Assembly: GCA_018223415.1 (NCBI GenBank)
Contig: JAGTTQ010000001.1
Span: forward strand, 2,639,865-2,703,864
DNA length: 64,000 bases
Reading direction: 5' to 3'
Origin: Eubacteriaceae bacterium Marseille-Q4139
GTDB taxonomy: Bacteria > Bacillota > Clostridia > Lachnospirales > Lachnospiraceae
Both the position numbers and the translations under genes were made by a program. Under the pieces are notes generated by a model that made no database searches, was not told the origin of the DNA, and saw nothing but the letters and a program-made list of their open reading frames with translations. Of the stretch, positions 26,649 through 35,258 are shown piece by piece (position 1 is the stretch's first letter; each line of letters opens with the position of its first letter).

Positions 26649-26969
26649 AAAGAAATGGCTGAAAATAATAAATATTATATGAGCGCAAGAGATAAAAGGC
26701 ATAATAAAAACGGCTCTATTTTTGGCGTCCAGCTTATGTTTAGTAATAATGCGAAAGCGTTTGTTGAAGGAATATTGATAATATCGACTTATGGAGAGAG
26801 ATTCATTTCTGATAACAATCCAGAAAAAGTAAATCAGTTGAAACGATTAATAATTGATGATCTTTTTCCGAATTACCAACGGCTATTAGAAACAGAATTG
26901 GGGATGTTATATTTGCAGCATCGGAGTAAGCCTGATGAAGAATTAGGAAATAAAAATGTTTCCAATTAA
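26649..26969 (+). pseudogene. C-terminal part of the interrupted membrane protein
   Basis: After the target duplication the frame continues KEMAENNKYYMSARDKRHNK and runs for 106 codons to a stop. It is exactly in phase with codon 201 of the gene at 24313, so the ancestral protein was 307 residues. The segment includes SIFGVQLMFSN and FVEGILIISTYGERF, with the look of a GAF-like sensory fold, and ends in a helical tail. An ATG at 26655 has no evident RBS, so it is probably not expressed as a separate protein. Confidence 0.75.
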
Positions 26970-27181
26970 AAAGAGAAATTGCAGAGAAAAAAGAAGTGCG
27001 ATTATGTGTAATGGGAATGTAGCCAGAAGGGACTCTTGTCAGCTCACATCGGATTCGAAAATAGAAAAAGAGACCTGAAGTAAGATTGTTGAGTATGGCT
27101 TAGTGAAACGGGAACGAAAGCCCCCTAACAGTTCTGCCACACTGTACATACAGGAAACAGTTATGAAAGAGAGAGATTAAA

Positions 27182-27436
27182 ATGGATGGATTTGTATTCA
27201 CGATTCTTTTGTTCGCCATGTTTACGGCCCTGATGGTTCTTCTGATTTCCAATTTAAAAGGAAGCGGCGCGGTCTATCTGTCTGCCGTCACGGCAACCTT
27301 ATGCGCGTGGTTTATCGGGGTGATTTTGGATGCCAACATTGATTTTGGGGAACCTGTCGGATTTCTGTCTTTTAGAATACTCTTCCCTATACTGGCCATG
27401 GGAATTTGCATTTTAAAAGCGGTGATGAAAAAATAG
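27182..27436 (+). CDS. small hypothetical membrane protein (84 aa)
   Basis: An 84-residue protein made up almost wholly of three hydrophobic segments (FTILLFAMFTALMVLLI, AVTATLCAWFIGVIL, ILFPILAMGICILKAV) with a short KK end. GAGAGAG lies about eight bases before the ATG. It has a same-sense small membrane neighbour 53 bases downstream. I do not recognise the family. The about 210 bases upstream (26970-27181) show no open frame or clear promoter. Confidence 0.6.
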   Translation: MDGFVFTILLFAMFTALMVLLISNLKGSGAVYLSAVTATLCAWFIGVILDANIDFGEPVGFLSFRILFPILAMGICILKAVMKK

Positions 27437-27489
27437 AATAATCAATCGGAATTACCAGAGCAAAAAAATTTAAGACGGAGGTGTTATTC

Positions 27490-27720
27490 TTGAAACGAGC
27501 AATGATCGGAGGATTTATTTCGCTGATTGGAAGTATTTGGATGCTGGCTGTTATCATATCCGCAAACGATTATGCTGTAAGCGGGTGGACAACTCCTCCC
27601 GGAAAGCTATTAACCCAGATAGCGGAAGCGGATCTTATGGTATGGTTCGGCATTTCTGCCGCGGCCATAATTTTGGGGATCCTTTTGATGGCAGTCGAGT
27701 ATTTTAAGAAAGATCAGTAG
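27490..27720 (+). CDS. small hypothetical membrane protein (76 aa)
   Basis: A 76-residue protein with two membrane segments (about residues 6-24, FISLIGSIWMLAVIISA, and 50-70, VWFGISAAAIILGILLMAV) and a KKDQ end. I choose the TTG at 27490 because GGAGG lies eight bases upstream; the GTG at 27481 overlaps that site. It probably shares a transcript with the small membrane gene before it. No family recognised. Confidence 0.6.
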   Translation: MKRAMIGGFISLIGSIWMLAVIISANDYAVSGWTTPPGKLLTQIAEADLMVWFGISAAAIILGILLMAVEYFKKDQ

Positions 27721-27946
27721 TCTCCCTTCGACGAAGTTTTGCAGCGCAGCCGCCTTCTCTCCTTATCCACCCAATAAGATATGTATATTTTGTACAGTAT
27801 TTCGATATAAAATTATAATTTTTTGATAAAAATTACGAAAGGGTGTTTTCAAAACAGAAAAAGAGGAGTATGATAGAAGGAATCTTAGCGGGATCTTTGC
27901 ATATCACGGGAGGTTCTGGCAGAAACGAAAGATGGGAGGGCGAAGT

Positions 27947-29722
27947 ATGGAGAGGATTTGGGGACAGTTTAATGACAATACGGCTGTGCTTCTGACCTTG
28001 TTTGTGATCCTGATGTCGGGGTTCCTGATTACAAGGCTTACGAATGTGCTGCGGATGCCGCGCGTCAGCGGCTATATCATTGCCGGCATTGTGATCGGCC
28101 CCTGCGTCCTGCATCTTGTGCCGGGCGGCATCGTGGACCGGATGGGCTTCGTCAGTGATATTGCCCTGGCGTTCATCGCCTTTGGCGTCGGAAAATTCTT
28201 TAAAAAGGATGCACTGCGGCGAACCGGCCGGGAAATCGTGTGGATTACGGTCAGTGAGGCATTGGCGGCAGGCGCGCTTGTGACCCTGGTGCTCCATTTC
28301 CTGTTTGGCCTTTCCTGGGACTTTTCACTGATCTTAGGCGCCATTGCCACAGCGACGGCACCGGCCAGCACCATGATGACCATCGGCCAGTACAAGGCCA
28401 GGGGAGAAATGGTGCGGATGCTCCTTCAGATTGTGGCTCTGGACGATGTAGTCTGCCTTCTGACTTTCAGCGTCGTCTCAGCCTGGGTATCCGGCCGCGC
28501 CGACGGGGCACTTTCCGTGGCTTCGGTGGTGCTTCCAATTGTCTGGAACCTGGCGGCCATCGCCATGGGAGCCGGCTGCGGCGTGATTTTAAGCCGGCTT
28601 TTGACGCCCCAGAGGAGCCGGGATAACCGGCTGATCCTGGTGATTGCCATGCTCTGCGGCCTGTCCGGGCTCTGTGCTGCCGTTGATATTTCGCCGCTTT
28701 TGTCCTGCATGGTGTTCGGCGCCGTGTACATCAATCTGACAAAGGATAAGAAGCTGTACCGGCAGATTTCCCACTTTACGCCGCCGGTCATGTCCATCTT
28801 TTTCATTGTATCGGGAATGAATCTCGATCTCACCTCGTTCCGGGCGGTGGGCGCCATCGGCGTGGCGTATTTCTTTGTGCGGATCGCCGGAAAATACCTT
28901 GGGACGTTTGTGAGCTGCCGTCTGGCGGGAAAAAGTCCGGAAATCTGCCGGTACATGGGACTTGCGCTGGTGCCGCAGGCAGGCGTCGCCATCGGCCTTG
29001 CTTTCCTTGGAAGGCGGCTTCTTCCGCCGGAGGCAGGAGAGCTTGTGCTGACGGTTATTTTGTCGTCTTCCGTGCTTTATGAGCTGGTGGGGCCTGTCTG
29101 CGCGAAAAAGGCGTTAATCTGGTCGGGAGCCATCTCGAAGGAGCGGCTGGAGGCGGCTGGTGAAGCAGTGCCGGATAAAAACGTGGTGCGTGGACATTTT
29201 TCCGCCCGTATGGGTGCAAAAAGAGCCGGGGCAGATGTTTCCGTAACGGCAGAGAGCACCGGAAAGACGGCTGGACAGAGAAGGCGAAAGAAAAAGGCCG
29301 GGACTGCGCCGGATGGAAAACAGAAAAAAACGGAAGAGACGTTCTCAAAAGAGGGGAAGAAGGGAAGAACGGACAGCGGCGGAAAGCCGAAAAAGACGGA
29401 AGCCGGAGCAGGCACATCACGCAAAAAGAAAGAAACAGGAGAGACCCAGGCAGGAAATCAGAAGCGTACAGCAGAGGAAGCGCCTGTCTCCGGAAAAAAG
29501 AAAAAAGAGAAAAAACAGGAACCTGTGCCAGCAGGAGGCGGAAAAAAGAAGCAGCGGGAGAATGAAAAAACTGGGAAGGCCCGCGAGAGTGTGGCGGCAG
29601 ACGGTATAAAGACTCCGGAAAAAGAGGCTTCCGACGGCGGCAGCAGGAAGAGACCGCGGCATAAAAACAGGAGGAAAAAGGCGAAGACAGAGGAAAGTGC
29701 AGAAAGAATGGAAAAAATTTAA
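27947..29722 (+). CDS. CPA2-type cation:proton antiporter with long lysine-rich tail
   Basis: The first about 400 residues form a 12-helix KefB/NapA-type antiporter core (PRVSGYIIAGIVIGP, LGAIATATAPASTMMTIGQY, LLQIVALDDVVCLLT with the ion-binding Asp-Asp). It would exchange Na+ or K+ for protons at the membrane. The last about 180 residues are low-complexity and strongly basic (many KKK, RRKKK, SGKKKKEKK runs) with no recognisable domain, so they should be a disordered cytoplasmic tail. The ATG at 27947 has GGGAGG seven bases upstream and is preferred over 27932. Confidence 0.85.
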   Translation: MERIWGQFNDNTAVLLTLFVILMSGFLITRLTNVLRMPRVSGYIIAGIVIGPCVLHLVPGGIVDRMGFVSDIALAFIAFGVGKFFKKDALRRTGREIVWITVSEALAAGALVTLVLHFLFGLSWDFSLILGAIATATAPASTMMTIGQYKARGEMVRMLLQIVALDDVVCLLTFSVVSAWVSGRADGALSVASVVLPIVWNLAAIAMGAGCGVILSRLLTPQRSRDNRLILVIAMLCGLSGLCAAVDISPLLSCMVFGAVYINLTKDKKLYRQISHFTPPVMSIFFIVSGMNLDLTSFRAVGAIGVAYFFVRIAGKYLGTFVSCRLAGKSPEICRYMGLALVPQAGVAIGLAFLGRRLLPPEAGELVLTVILSSSVLYELVGPVCAKKALIWSGAISKERLEAAGEAVPDKNVVRGHFSARMGAKRAGADVSVTAESTGKTAGQRRRKKKAGTAPDGKQKKTEETFSKEGKKGRTDSGGKPKKTEAGAGTSRKKKETGETQAGNQKRTAEEAPVSGKKKKEKKQEPVPAGGGKKKQRENEKTGKARESVAADGIKTPEKEASDGGSRKRPRHKNRRKKAKTEESAERMEKI

Positions 29723-29730
29723 AAATCCAG

Positions 29731-29759
29731 TTGACAGATTGGGAAATCTGAGGTAAAAT
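29731..29759 (+). promoter_or_regulatory. Promoter of the tRNA-Arg gene
   Basis: A perfect TTGACA (29731-29736) and TAAAAT (29754-29759) are separated by 17 bases. It starts eight bases after the antiporter stop and would drive the tRNA gene 45 bases downstream. Confidence 0.8.
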
Positions 29760-29804
29760 CTATCCTGTTGAGTGAGCGACAGTTACCTGCCACCCACGAA
29801 ATGT

Positions 29805-29878
29805 GCGTCAGTAGCTCAGCTGGATAGAGCATACGGCTACGGACCGTAGTGTCGGGAGTTCGAATCTTCTCTGGCGCG
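29805..29878 (+). tRNA. tRNA-Arg (anticodon ACG)
   Basis: A full cloverleaf can be folded: acceptor GCGTCAG pairs with CTGGCGC, D stem GCTC/GAGC, anticodon stem TACGG/CCGTA with loop CTACGGA (anticodon ACG, read as ICG), and a TTCGAAT T-loop on a GGGAG/CTTCT stem. CCA is not encoded. It is followed by a terminator. Confidence 0.95.
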
Positions 29879-29886
29879 CTGAAGAG

Positions 29887-29923
29887 CGGTGTGTATTGCA
29901 AAAATGCAGTACACGCCGTTTTT
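29887..29923 (+). terminator. Rho-independent terminator after tRNA-Arg
   Basis: CGGTGTGTATTGCA (29887-29900) pairs with TGCAGTACACGCCG (29905-29918) around an AAAA loop with G-T wobbles, followed by five T. Confidence 0.85.
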
Positions 29924-29961
29924 GCATTATATATGCTTAGATTCATAGAACAGTAAGAATG

Positions 29962-30003
29962 AAAAAGCGGCGCTGTCCTTGAATAAAGGGTGCGCCGCTT
30001 TTT
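29962..30003. terminator. Bidirectional terminator
   Basis: AAAAAGCGGCGC (29962-29973) pairs with GCGCCGCTTTTT (29992-30003). It ends transcription of the leftward secreted-protein gene and can also stop leakage from the tRNA. Confidence 0.8.
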
Positions 30004-30062
30004 GTCAGCTGCAAATTATAAATTTGGATATCCGTTTTGGCTTGGAAAGGGCAGATGAAATG

Positions 30063-31337
30063 CTAACGGCCGCAGACACATCTTTTCTTGCCGGCGCCGT
30101 GGCAATATCCGCAGGTATCTTTGCCAACCCAGTTTTCCAGAAAGTTCCCGGTAATGGCTTCGCCGGAACCGTGGCAAATATAGCAGTCTACCCAGCCGGA
30201 GTTCCCGCAGATGATGCAGTTAGACCTGCCGTCAGGCGCTAGATTCTGGATAGGGGTGGCGCTTAAGACGTCTGTGGAAGCTTCTCCGCTGGTACCGCTG
30301 ACAGCATCGCTGCCGATGTTATTTGTGTTTGCGGATTCAATCCCCAGGGCACTGCCGCTGATTCCATTCAGGCTCATTTCCTTTGGCGGGAAATAACTGC
30401 TTGCCAGCAGAGAGCCGGAAACCGTACATCCAGTGACCGTGCAGGAAGCGGCATTAAGTCCGGTGATTCCGCCTGCACCAATGGTTGGGGCGGGGGTATT
30501 GTAAGGAGACCATGAAGAAGGAGCGTCTGCGGTAATCAGGATGAAGGTATCCGCCTGACAATTTTCAATAAGCCCCAGGAGTCCCTCGTCATCGTTTCGG
30601 GCATTACGCCCGGCAATGCCGCCTGCAAAAAAGTTAGAAGCGCTTTTGGCGCTGACGTTATAATCTGCTTTGACATTGACACTGGAACGGCAGTTGGAAA
30701 TGGTTCCTGCATTGCCGCCTGCGATTCCCCCAACATATCCGCTGAAGCCGTTATAAAGAGAGGTGACGGTTATCTGACCGGAAACGCTGCAATTTTTGAT
30801 GCTGCCATGGCTGACGCCTGCCAGCATGCCGAAGTTTCCGTTGAGAGAGCCGAGGGTTAGATTACCGAAAACAGAACAGTTTTCGATGGTGCCCCAGTTG
30901 CTGTTCACAAGAAGGCTGTGAAGATTGGAGCTGCTGCCCCTGTATGAGGAGCTGGCCTGGAGAGTCAGGTTTTGGATTGTGCCATGGTTTTCATCAAAAA
31001 TAGAACGCTTTGCTTCGTCGCCCGTGCCACCGCTTGTGTTTGTGGTAACGGATTCCAGGTTGTAGATTGTATTGCCCCCGCCGTCAAGGAAACCTTCAAA
31101 AGAGAGGACATCGACTTTTAACGGCGTGGAGAGGTGAATATCATCGGTGATTAAGAAATATTCTCCGCTGCCTCCGGTGTCTGAAATGTTGTCCAGGGCT
31201 TGCTGAAGCTCCTGCTGATTTCCGATCTGCCAGGGCGAGGATGCAGAGCCGTCCCCTGTGAGGCTCGCTGCTCCAAATGCAGATTGAGGAAACAGAAGAA
31301 ATGCAGACAGAGCCGCAAGAAAAAGCTGTTTTTTCAT
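30063..31337 (-). CDS. secreted GLUG-type beta-helix protein with DnaJ-like cysteine-rich C-terminus
   Basis: A 424-residue exported protein. A Sec signal peptide (KKQLFLAALSAFLLFPQSAFGA) precedes a region (about 25-350) of short repeats with consensus like GxIxNCxVxGxI (GTIENCSVFGNL, GSIKNCSVSGQI, GTISNCRSSVNV), typical of right-handed beta-helices of the GLUG type. The last about 55 residues contain repeated CxxCxGxG-like motifs (CIICGNSGW, CYICHGSGE, CGYCHGAGKKRC), as in the zinc-finger region of DnaJ chaperones. Such a finger on a secreted protein is unusual. No anchoring motif is seen. Function unknown; adhesion or polysaccharide binding is possible. Confidence 0.8.
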   Translation of the reverse strand: MKKQLFLAALSAFLLFPQSAFGAASLTGDGSASSPWQIGNQQELQQALDNISDTGGSGEYFLITDDIHLSTPLKVDVLSFEGFLDGGGNTIYNLESVTTNTSGGTGDEAKRSIFDENHGTIQNLTLQASSSYRGSSSNLHSLLVNSNWGTIENCSVFGNLTLGSLNGNFGMLAGVSHGSIKNCSVSGQITVTSLYNGFSGYVGGIAGGNAGTISNCRSSVNVKADYNVSAKSASNFFAGGIAGRNARNDDEGLLGLIENCQADTFILITADAPSSWSPYNTPAPTIGAGGITGLNAASCTVTGCTVSGSLLASSYFPPKEMSLNGISGSALGIESANTNNIGSDAVSGTSGEASTDVLSATPIQNLAPDGRSNCIICGNSGWVDCYICHGSGEAITGNFLENWVGKDTCGYCHGAGKKRCVCGR

Positions 31338-31555
31338 GAAATTACCCCCGTTTCTGTTGAGGCAGAGTAAAAATCATTCGTTTTACACTGCCTGTTAAAT
31401 GTTAAATTCATTATAACATGCCAAAAAACGTGAGTAAAGATGGATACGCCGAAACAGATCACAAGAAAATCGTCTTCACGCCTTTTTTCTGAAAATTCTC
31501 CCGCCGCTTGAAAATCCACAGAAATATGATAAGATAAGAACAGAGGGAAACGACA

Positions 31556-32107
31556 ATGCAGAACAGAAAATCAGGAGATATTTCCTACCGCCTGATCCGT
31601 GCAAGGCAGAAGACCATGTCGCTCCGCGTGGCGGAGGACGGCGTCCCTGTCGTCCGCGCGCCGTACCGGCTCCCGCTTTCAGAGGCGGACCGCTTTGTGG
31701 CCGGACACCGGGACTGGATCGAGAGCCAGAGGAAGCGCCTTGCGGCTGTCCAGGCCAAAAAACGGACGTACACAAGCGAGGAAGAAGCTGCCGGACGTGC
31801 GGCGGCAAGGCGGATTTTTGAAGAAAAGTGCCGGTATTTTGCGCCCAGGATGGGCGTTACCTATAACCGGATCTCCATCCGGGAACAGAAGACGAGATGG
31901 GGAAGCTGCAGCAGCCGGGGAAATCTGAATTTCAACTGGAAACTGGCGCTGATGCCGGAGGAAATCCAGGACTATCTGGCCGTTCATGAGCTGGCTCACC
32001 GGCTGGAGATGAACCACAGCGACAGGTTTTGGCGCCTGGTGGAAAACGAAATCCCCGACTATAAGGAACGGCGGCGCTGGCTGCGGCAAAACGGATCTGG
32101 ATACTAG
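31556..32107 (+). CDS. YgjP-like M48-type metallopeptidase (DUF45)
   Basis: This 183-residue cytoplasmic protein has the zinc-peptidase motif VHELAHRLEMNHSDRFW (HELxH with a downstream His), typical of the YgjP/SprT-like family (DUF45). TRWGSCSSRGNLNFNWKL is the other family hallmark. The substrate is not known. The gene is 51 bases upstream of recJ in the same direction. Confidence 0.9.
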   Translation: MQNRKSGDISYRLIRARQKTMSLRVAEDGVPVVRAPYRLPLSEADRFVAGHRDWIESQRKRLAAVQAKKRTYTSEEEAAGRAAARRIFEEKCRYFAPRMGVTYNRISIREQKTRWGSCSSRGNLNFNWKLALMPEEIQDYLAVHELAHRLEMNHSDRFWRLVENEIPDYKERRRWLRQNGSGY

Positions 32108-32158
32108 GGCGGCCGTGACAGAAAAACAGAAGAAACGACAGAAGGAACCAACGAAAAT

Positions 32159-33883
32159 ATGAATACACAAAAGGAAATCTGGATGGTGCAGACGAAGCGG
32201 GCGGATTTTTCCGGGCTTTCAGAAAAGCTCGGCGTAAGTCCGGTCTCGGTCCGGATCATGAGAAACCGCGGGATGGAGACGGAGGACGATATGCGCCGGT
32301 ACCTTTACGGGACGCCGGAGGACTTTTACTCCCCCCACCTGATGAAAAACATGGACGCGGCTGCGGCGCTTTTAAAGGAAAAGCTTATGGGCGGCCGCCG
32401 GATCCGGATCATCGGCGATTACGACATCGACGGCGTCTGCTCTACCTTCCTTCTTTTGACAGGCCTTAAGCGGACGGCGGCGGTTCCTGCGGCCGTGGAT
32501 TATGAAATCCCTGACCGGATCCGGGACGGCTACGGCATCAACGAGTCCATCATCCGCCAGGCGGCCGCGGACGGCGTTGACACGCTTTTGACCTGTGACA
32601 ACGGAATTGCGGCATCAAAAGAGATTGCCCTTGCAAAGGAGCTGGGGATGACGGTTATTGTCACCGACCACCATGAAGTCCCCGTGGATGGGGAGCGCCA
32701 GGTGCTCCCGCCGGCGGATGCCGTCGTGAATCCGAAACAGGACGGCGAAACGTATCCGTTCCATGAAATCTGCGGCGGCCTGGTGGCCTATAAGCTGGTG
32801 CAGGTGCTCTATGAACTCTTCGGGATCCCGAAGCGGGAATGGGAGGAGCTTTTGGAGTTTGCGGCCGTCGCCACGGTCGGCGATGTGATGCGGCTCCAGG
32901 ACGAAAACCGGCTGGTGGTAAAATACGGCCTCAGGCGGATGGCAGAGACGAGGAACCTGGGCCTTAAGAAGCTGGCGGAAAAGAACGGCCTTGACCTTTC
33001 TTCCATCAGCGCCTACCATATCGGCTTTGTCATCGGCCCGTGCCTTAACGCAGGCGGGCGGCTCCAGACGGCGAAGCTGGCTTTGCGGCTTCTGCTTTCG
33101 GAGGACGAGGCGGAGGCGGATCAGCTGGCCGAAGAGCTAAAGGCATTAAATGACATGAGAAAAGACATGACGCGCCGCGGCGAGGAGGAGGCCATCCGCC
33201 AGGTGGAAGAGTGTTACGCGGATGATAAAGTTCTCGTGGTGTTCCTGCCGGACTGCCATGAATCCCTGGCCGGGATCATCGCCGGGCGCGTGCGGGAACA
33301 TTTCCATAAGCCGTCCATCGTCCTGACCCGCGGCGAGACGACAGCCAAGGGCTCCGGCCGTTCCATCGAGAAATACCACATGTTCCAGTCGCTCTGCGAG
33401 GTGGCGGATCTGCTGCCGAAATTCGGCGGGCACCCCATGGCGGCGGGACTTTCCATAGAGGAAAAGGACATTGACGAGTTCAGACGGAGGCTCAATGAAA
33501 ACGCGGCGCTCACAGACGAGGATTTCATACCGCGGATCTGGATTGACGTGCCGATGCCCTTAGACTATGTGAGTGAGGGGCTTGTGAGCGAGTTAAAAGG
33601 GCTGGAGCCCTTCGGGCAGGGCAATGAAAAGCCCCAGTTTGCCCAGAAGGATCTTCTGATCCGCTCCGTCCGTGTCCTGGGAAAAAACAAAAATCTGGTG
33701 AAAATGAGCCTTGTGACAGAAAACGGGCTTTCCATGGACGGGCTTTTGTTTGCGGACGGGCCGGAATTTGAGAGAGAACTTGCCGGCAGGAACCGGATCG
33801 ACATTGTATATTATCCCGATGTGAATGAGTACAATGGCACCCGGACTTTGCAGGCTGTTATAAAAAACTACAAAATAAAATAG
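32159..33883 (+). CDS. recJ: single-stranded-DNA-specific exonuclease RecJ
   Basis: A 574-residue 5'-3' exonuclease of recombination and mismatch repair. DHH-family motifs are visible: IIGDYDIDGVCST (motif I), LLTCDNGIAA (II), VIVTDHHEVP (III, DHH), then the DHHA1 domain with SGRSIEK and KFGGHPMAAGLS, and an OB-fold C-terminus. Length is normal for a compact Firmicutes RecJ. It is followed after 12 bases by glyA. Confidence 0.92.
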   Translation: MNTQKEIWMVQTKRADFSGLSEKLGVSPVSVRIMRNRGMETEDDMRRYLYGTPEDFYSPHLMKNMDAAAALLKEKLMGGRRIRIIGDYDIDGVCSTFLLLTGLKRTAAVPAAVDYEIPDRIRDGYGINESIIRQAAADGVDTLLTCDNGIAASKEIALAKELGMTVIVTDHHEVPVDGERQVLPPADAVVNPKQDGETYPFHEICGGLVAYKLVQVLYELFGIPKREWEELLEFAAVATVGDVMRLQDENRLVVKYGLRRMAETRNLGLKKLAEKNGLDLSSISAYHIGFVIGPCLNAGGRLQTAKLALRLLLSEDEAEADQLAEELKALNDMRKDMTRRGEEEAIRQVEECYADDKVLVVFLPDCHESLAGIIAGRVREHFHKPSIVLTRGETTAKGSGRSIEKYHMFQSLCEVADLLPKFGGHPMAAGLSIEEKDIDEFRRRLNENAALTDEDFIPRIWIDVPMPLDYVSEGLVSELKGLEPFGQGNEKPQFAQKDLLIRSVRVLGKNKNLVKMSLVTENGLSMDGLLFADGPEFERELAGRNRIDIVYYPDVNEYNGTRTLQAVIKNYKIK

Positions 33884-33895
33884 GAGGGGTACTGC

Positions 33896-35143
33896 ATGGT
33901 AAACGAGGTTATGAAGTTTCTCACGGAGTATGACAGGGAGGTCGGATCGCTCATCGAAAAGGAATGTGCGAGACAGAGGCGGAATCTGGAGCTGATCGCA
34001 TCCGAAAACATCGTGTCGGAAGCCGTCATGATGGCGATGGGGACGGTTCTCACCAACAAGTACGCAGAGGGGTATCCGGGGAAAAGGTATTACGGCGGCT
34101 GCGAAAATGTGGATGTGATCGAGAACCTGGCCATTGAGCGGGCAAAGAAGCTGTTTGGCTGCGACTATGCCAACGTACAGCCCCATTCCGGCGCACAGGC
34201 CAACATGGCCGTCTTTATCGCCATGTTAAAGCCTGGCGATACGGTCATGGGCATGAACCTGGATCACGGCGGGCACCTGACCCACGGAAGCCCTGTGAAC
34301 TTTTCCGGCCTCTATTTCAACATTGTTCCCTACGGCGTCAACGACGAGGGCTACATCGACTATGACGAGCTGGAGAAAAAGGCCATGGAGGCGAAGCCGA
34401 AGCTCATCATCGCAGGCGCCAGCGCCTACTGCCGCACCATCGACTTTAAACGGTTCCGCGAGGTGGCGGACAAGTGCGGCGCGTACCTGATGGTGGACAT
34501 GGCCCACATTGCAGGACTGGTGGCCGCAGGACTGCATCCGAGCCCGATCCCCTATGCCGACGTGGTGACGACGACGACCCACAAGACCTTGCGGGGTCCG
34601 AGAGGCGGCATGATCCTCGCAAATAAAGAAGCCAACGAGAAGTTTAATTTCAATAAGGCCATCTTCCCGGGAAGCCAGGGCGGCCCCTTAGAGCATGTGA
34701 TCGCCGCCAAGGCCATCTGCTTCGGCGAGGCCTTAAAGCCGGAGTTTAAGGCATATCAGGAGCAGGTAATAAAGAACGCCGCCGCGCTGGCTGCCGCACT
34801 CCAGAAGGAGGGCTTCAAGGTTCTCACCGGCGGCACCGACAACCACCTGATGCTTCTGGATTTAAGAGGCATGGACATTTCCGGAAAAGAGCTCCAGAAC
34901 CGCTGTGACGAGGTATATATTACTCTCAATAAGAACACGGTTCCAAACGATCCGCGGAGCCCGTTTGTCACCTCCGGCGTCCGTATCGGCACACCGGCCG
35001 TCACGACGAGGGGCCTTGTGGAGAGCGACATGAGCGACGTGGCTCACTGCATCTGGCTGGCAGCCACAGACTTTGAAAATAAGGCGGACGAGATCCGTGG
35101 TGTCGTGGAAGGTATCTGCAAAAAGTATCCGATTTACGAATAG
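33896..35143 (+). CDS. glyA: serine hydroxymethyltransferase
   Basis: This 415-residue PLP enzyme converts serine and tetrahydrofolate to glycine and methylene-tetrahydrofolate. Signature sequences: ELIASENIVS, NKYAEGYPGKRYYGGCE, MVDMAHIAGLVAAG and the PLP lysine in TTTHKTLRGPRGGMI. Length and order are canonical. AGGAGGGG precedes the ATG. It is probably co-transcribed with recJ and ends at a clear terminator. Confidence 0.97.
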   Translation: MVNEVMKFLTEYDREVGSLIEKECARQRRNLELIASENIVSEAVMMAMGTVLTNKYAEGYPGKRYYGGCENVDVIENLAIERAKKLFGCDYANVQPHSGAQANMAVFIAMLKPGDTVMGMNLDHGGHLTHGSPVNFSGLYFNIVPYGVNDEGYIDYDELEKKAMEAKPKLIIAGASAYCRTIDFKRFREVADKCGAYLMVDMAHIAGLVAAGLHPSPIPYADVVTTTTHKTLRGPRGGMILANKEANEKFNFNKAIFPGSQGGPLEHVIAAKAICFGEALKPEFKAYQEQVIKNAAALAAALQKEGFKVLTGGTDNHLMLLDLRGMDISGKELQNRCDEVYITLNKNTVPNDPRSPFVTSGVRIGTPAVTTRGLVESDMSDVAHCIWLAATDFENKADEIRGVVEGICKKYPIYE

Positions 35144-35151
35144 GAAAAAAT

Positions 35152-35190
35152 CCGGGCGGAGGCTCTTTGGGGCTTCCGCCCGGCCTTTTC
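35152..35190 (+). terminator. Rho-independent terminator after glyA
   Basis: CCGGGCGGA (35152-35160) with following bases pairs with TTCCGCCCGG (35174-35183), followed by CCTTTTCCC. It lies nine bases after the glyA stop. Confidence 0.8.
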
Positions 35191-35258
35191 CCTGCGGCAT
35201 AAATCCCCGCGTGTCCTCATAGACTGGCAACAGGCGAAAGAGGATCGGAGGGGATTTT

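Noticed and set aside
26970..27181. Group II intron or retron remnant after the broken gene
   Set aside because: Only a vague resemblance in a GTGAAACGGGAACG-like stretch; no domain V structure or reverse transcriptase.
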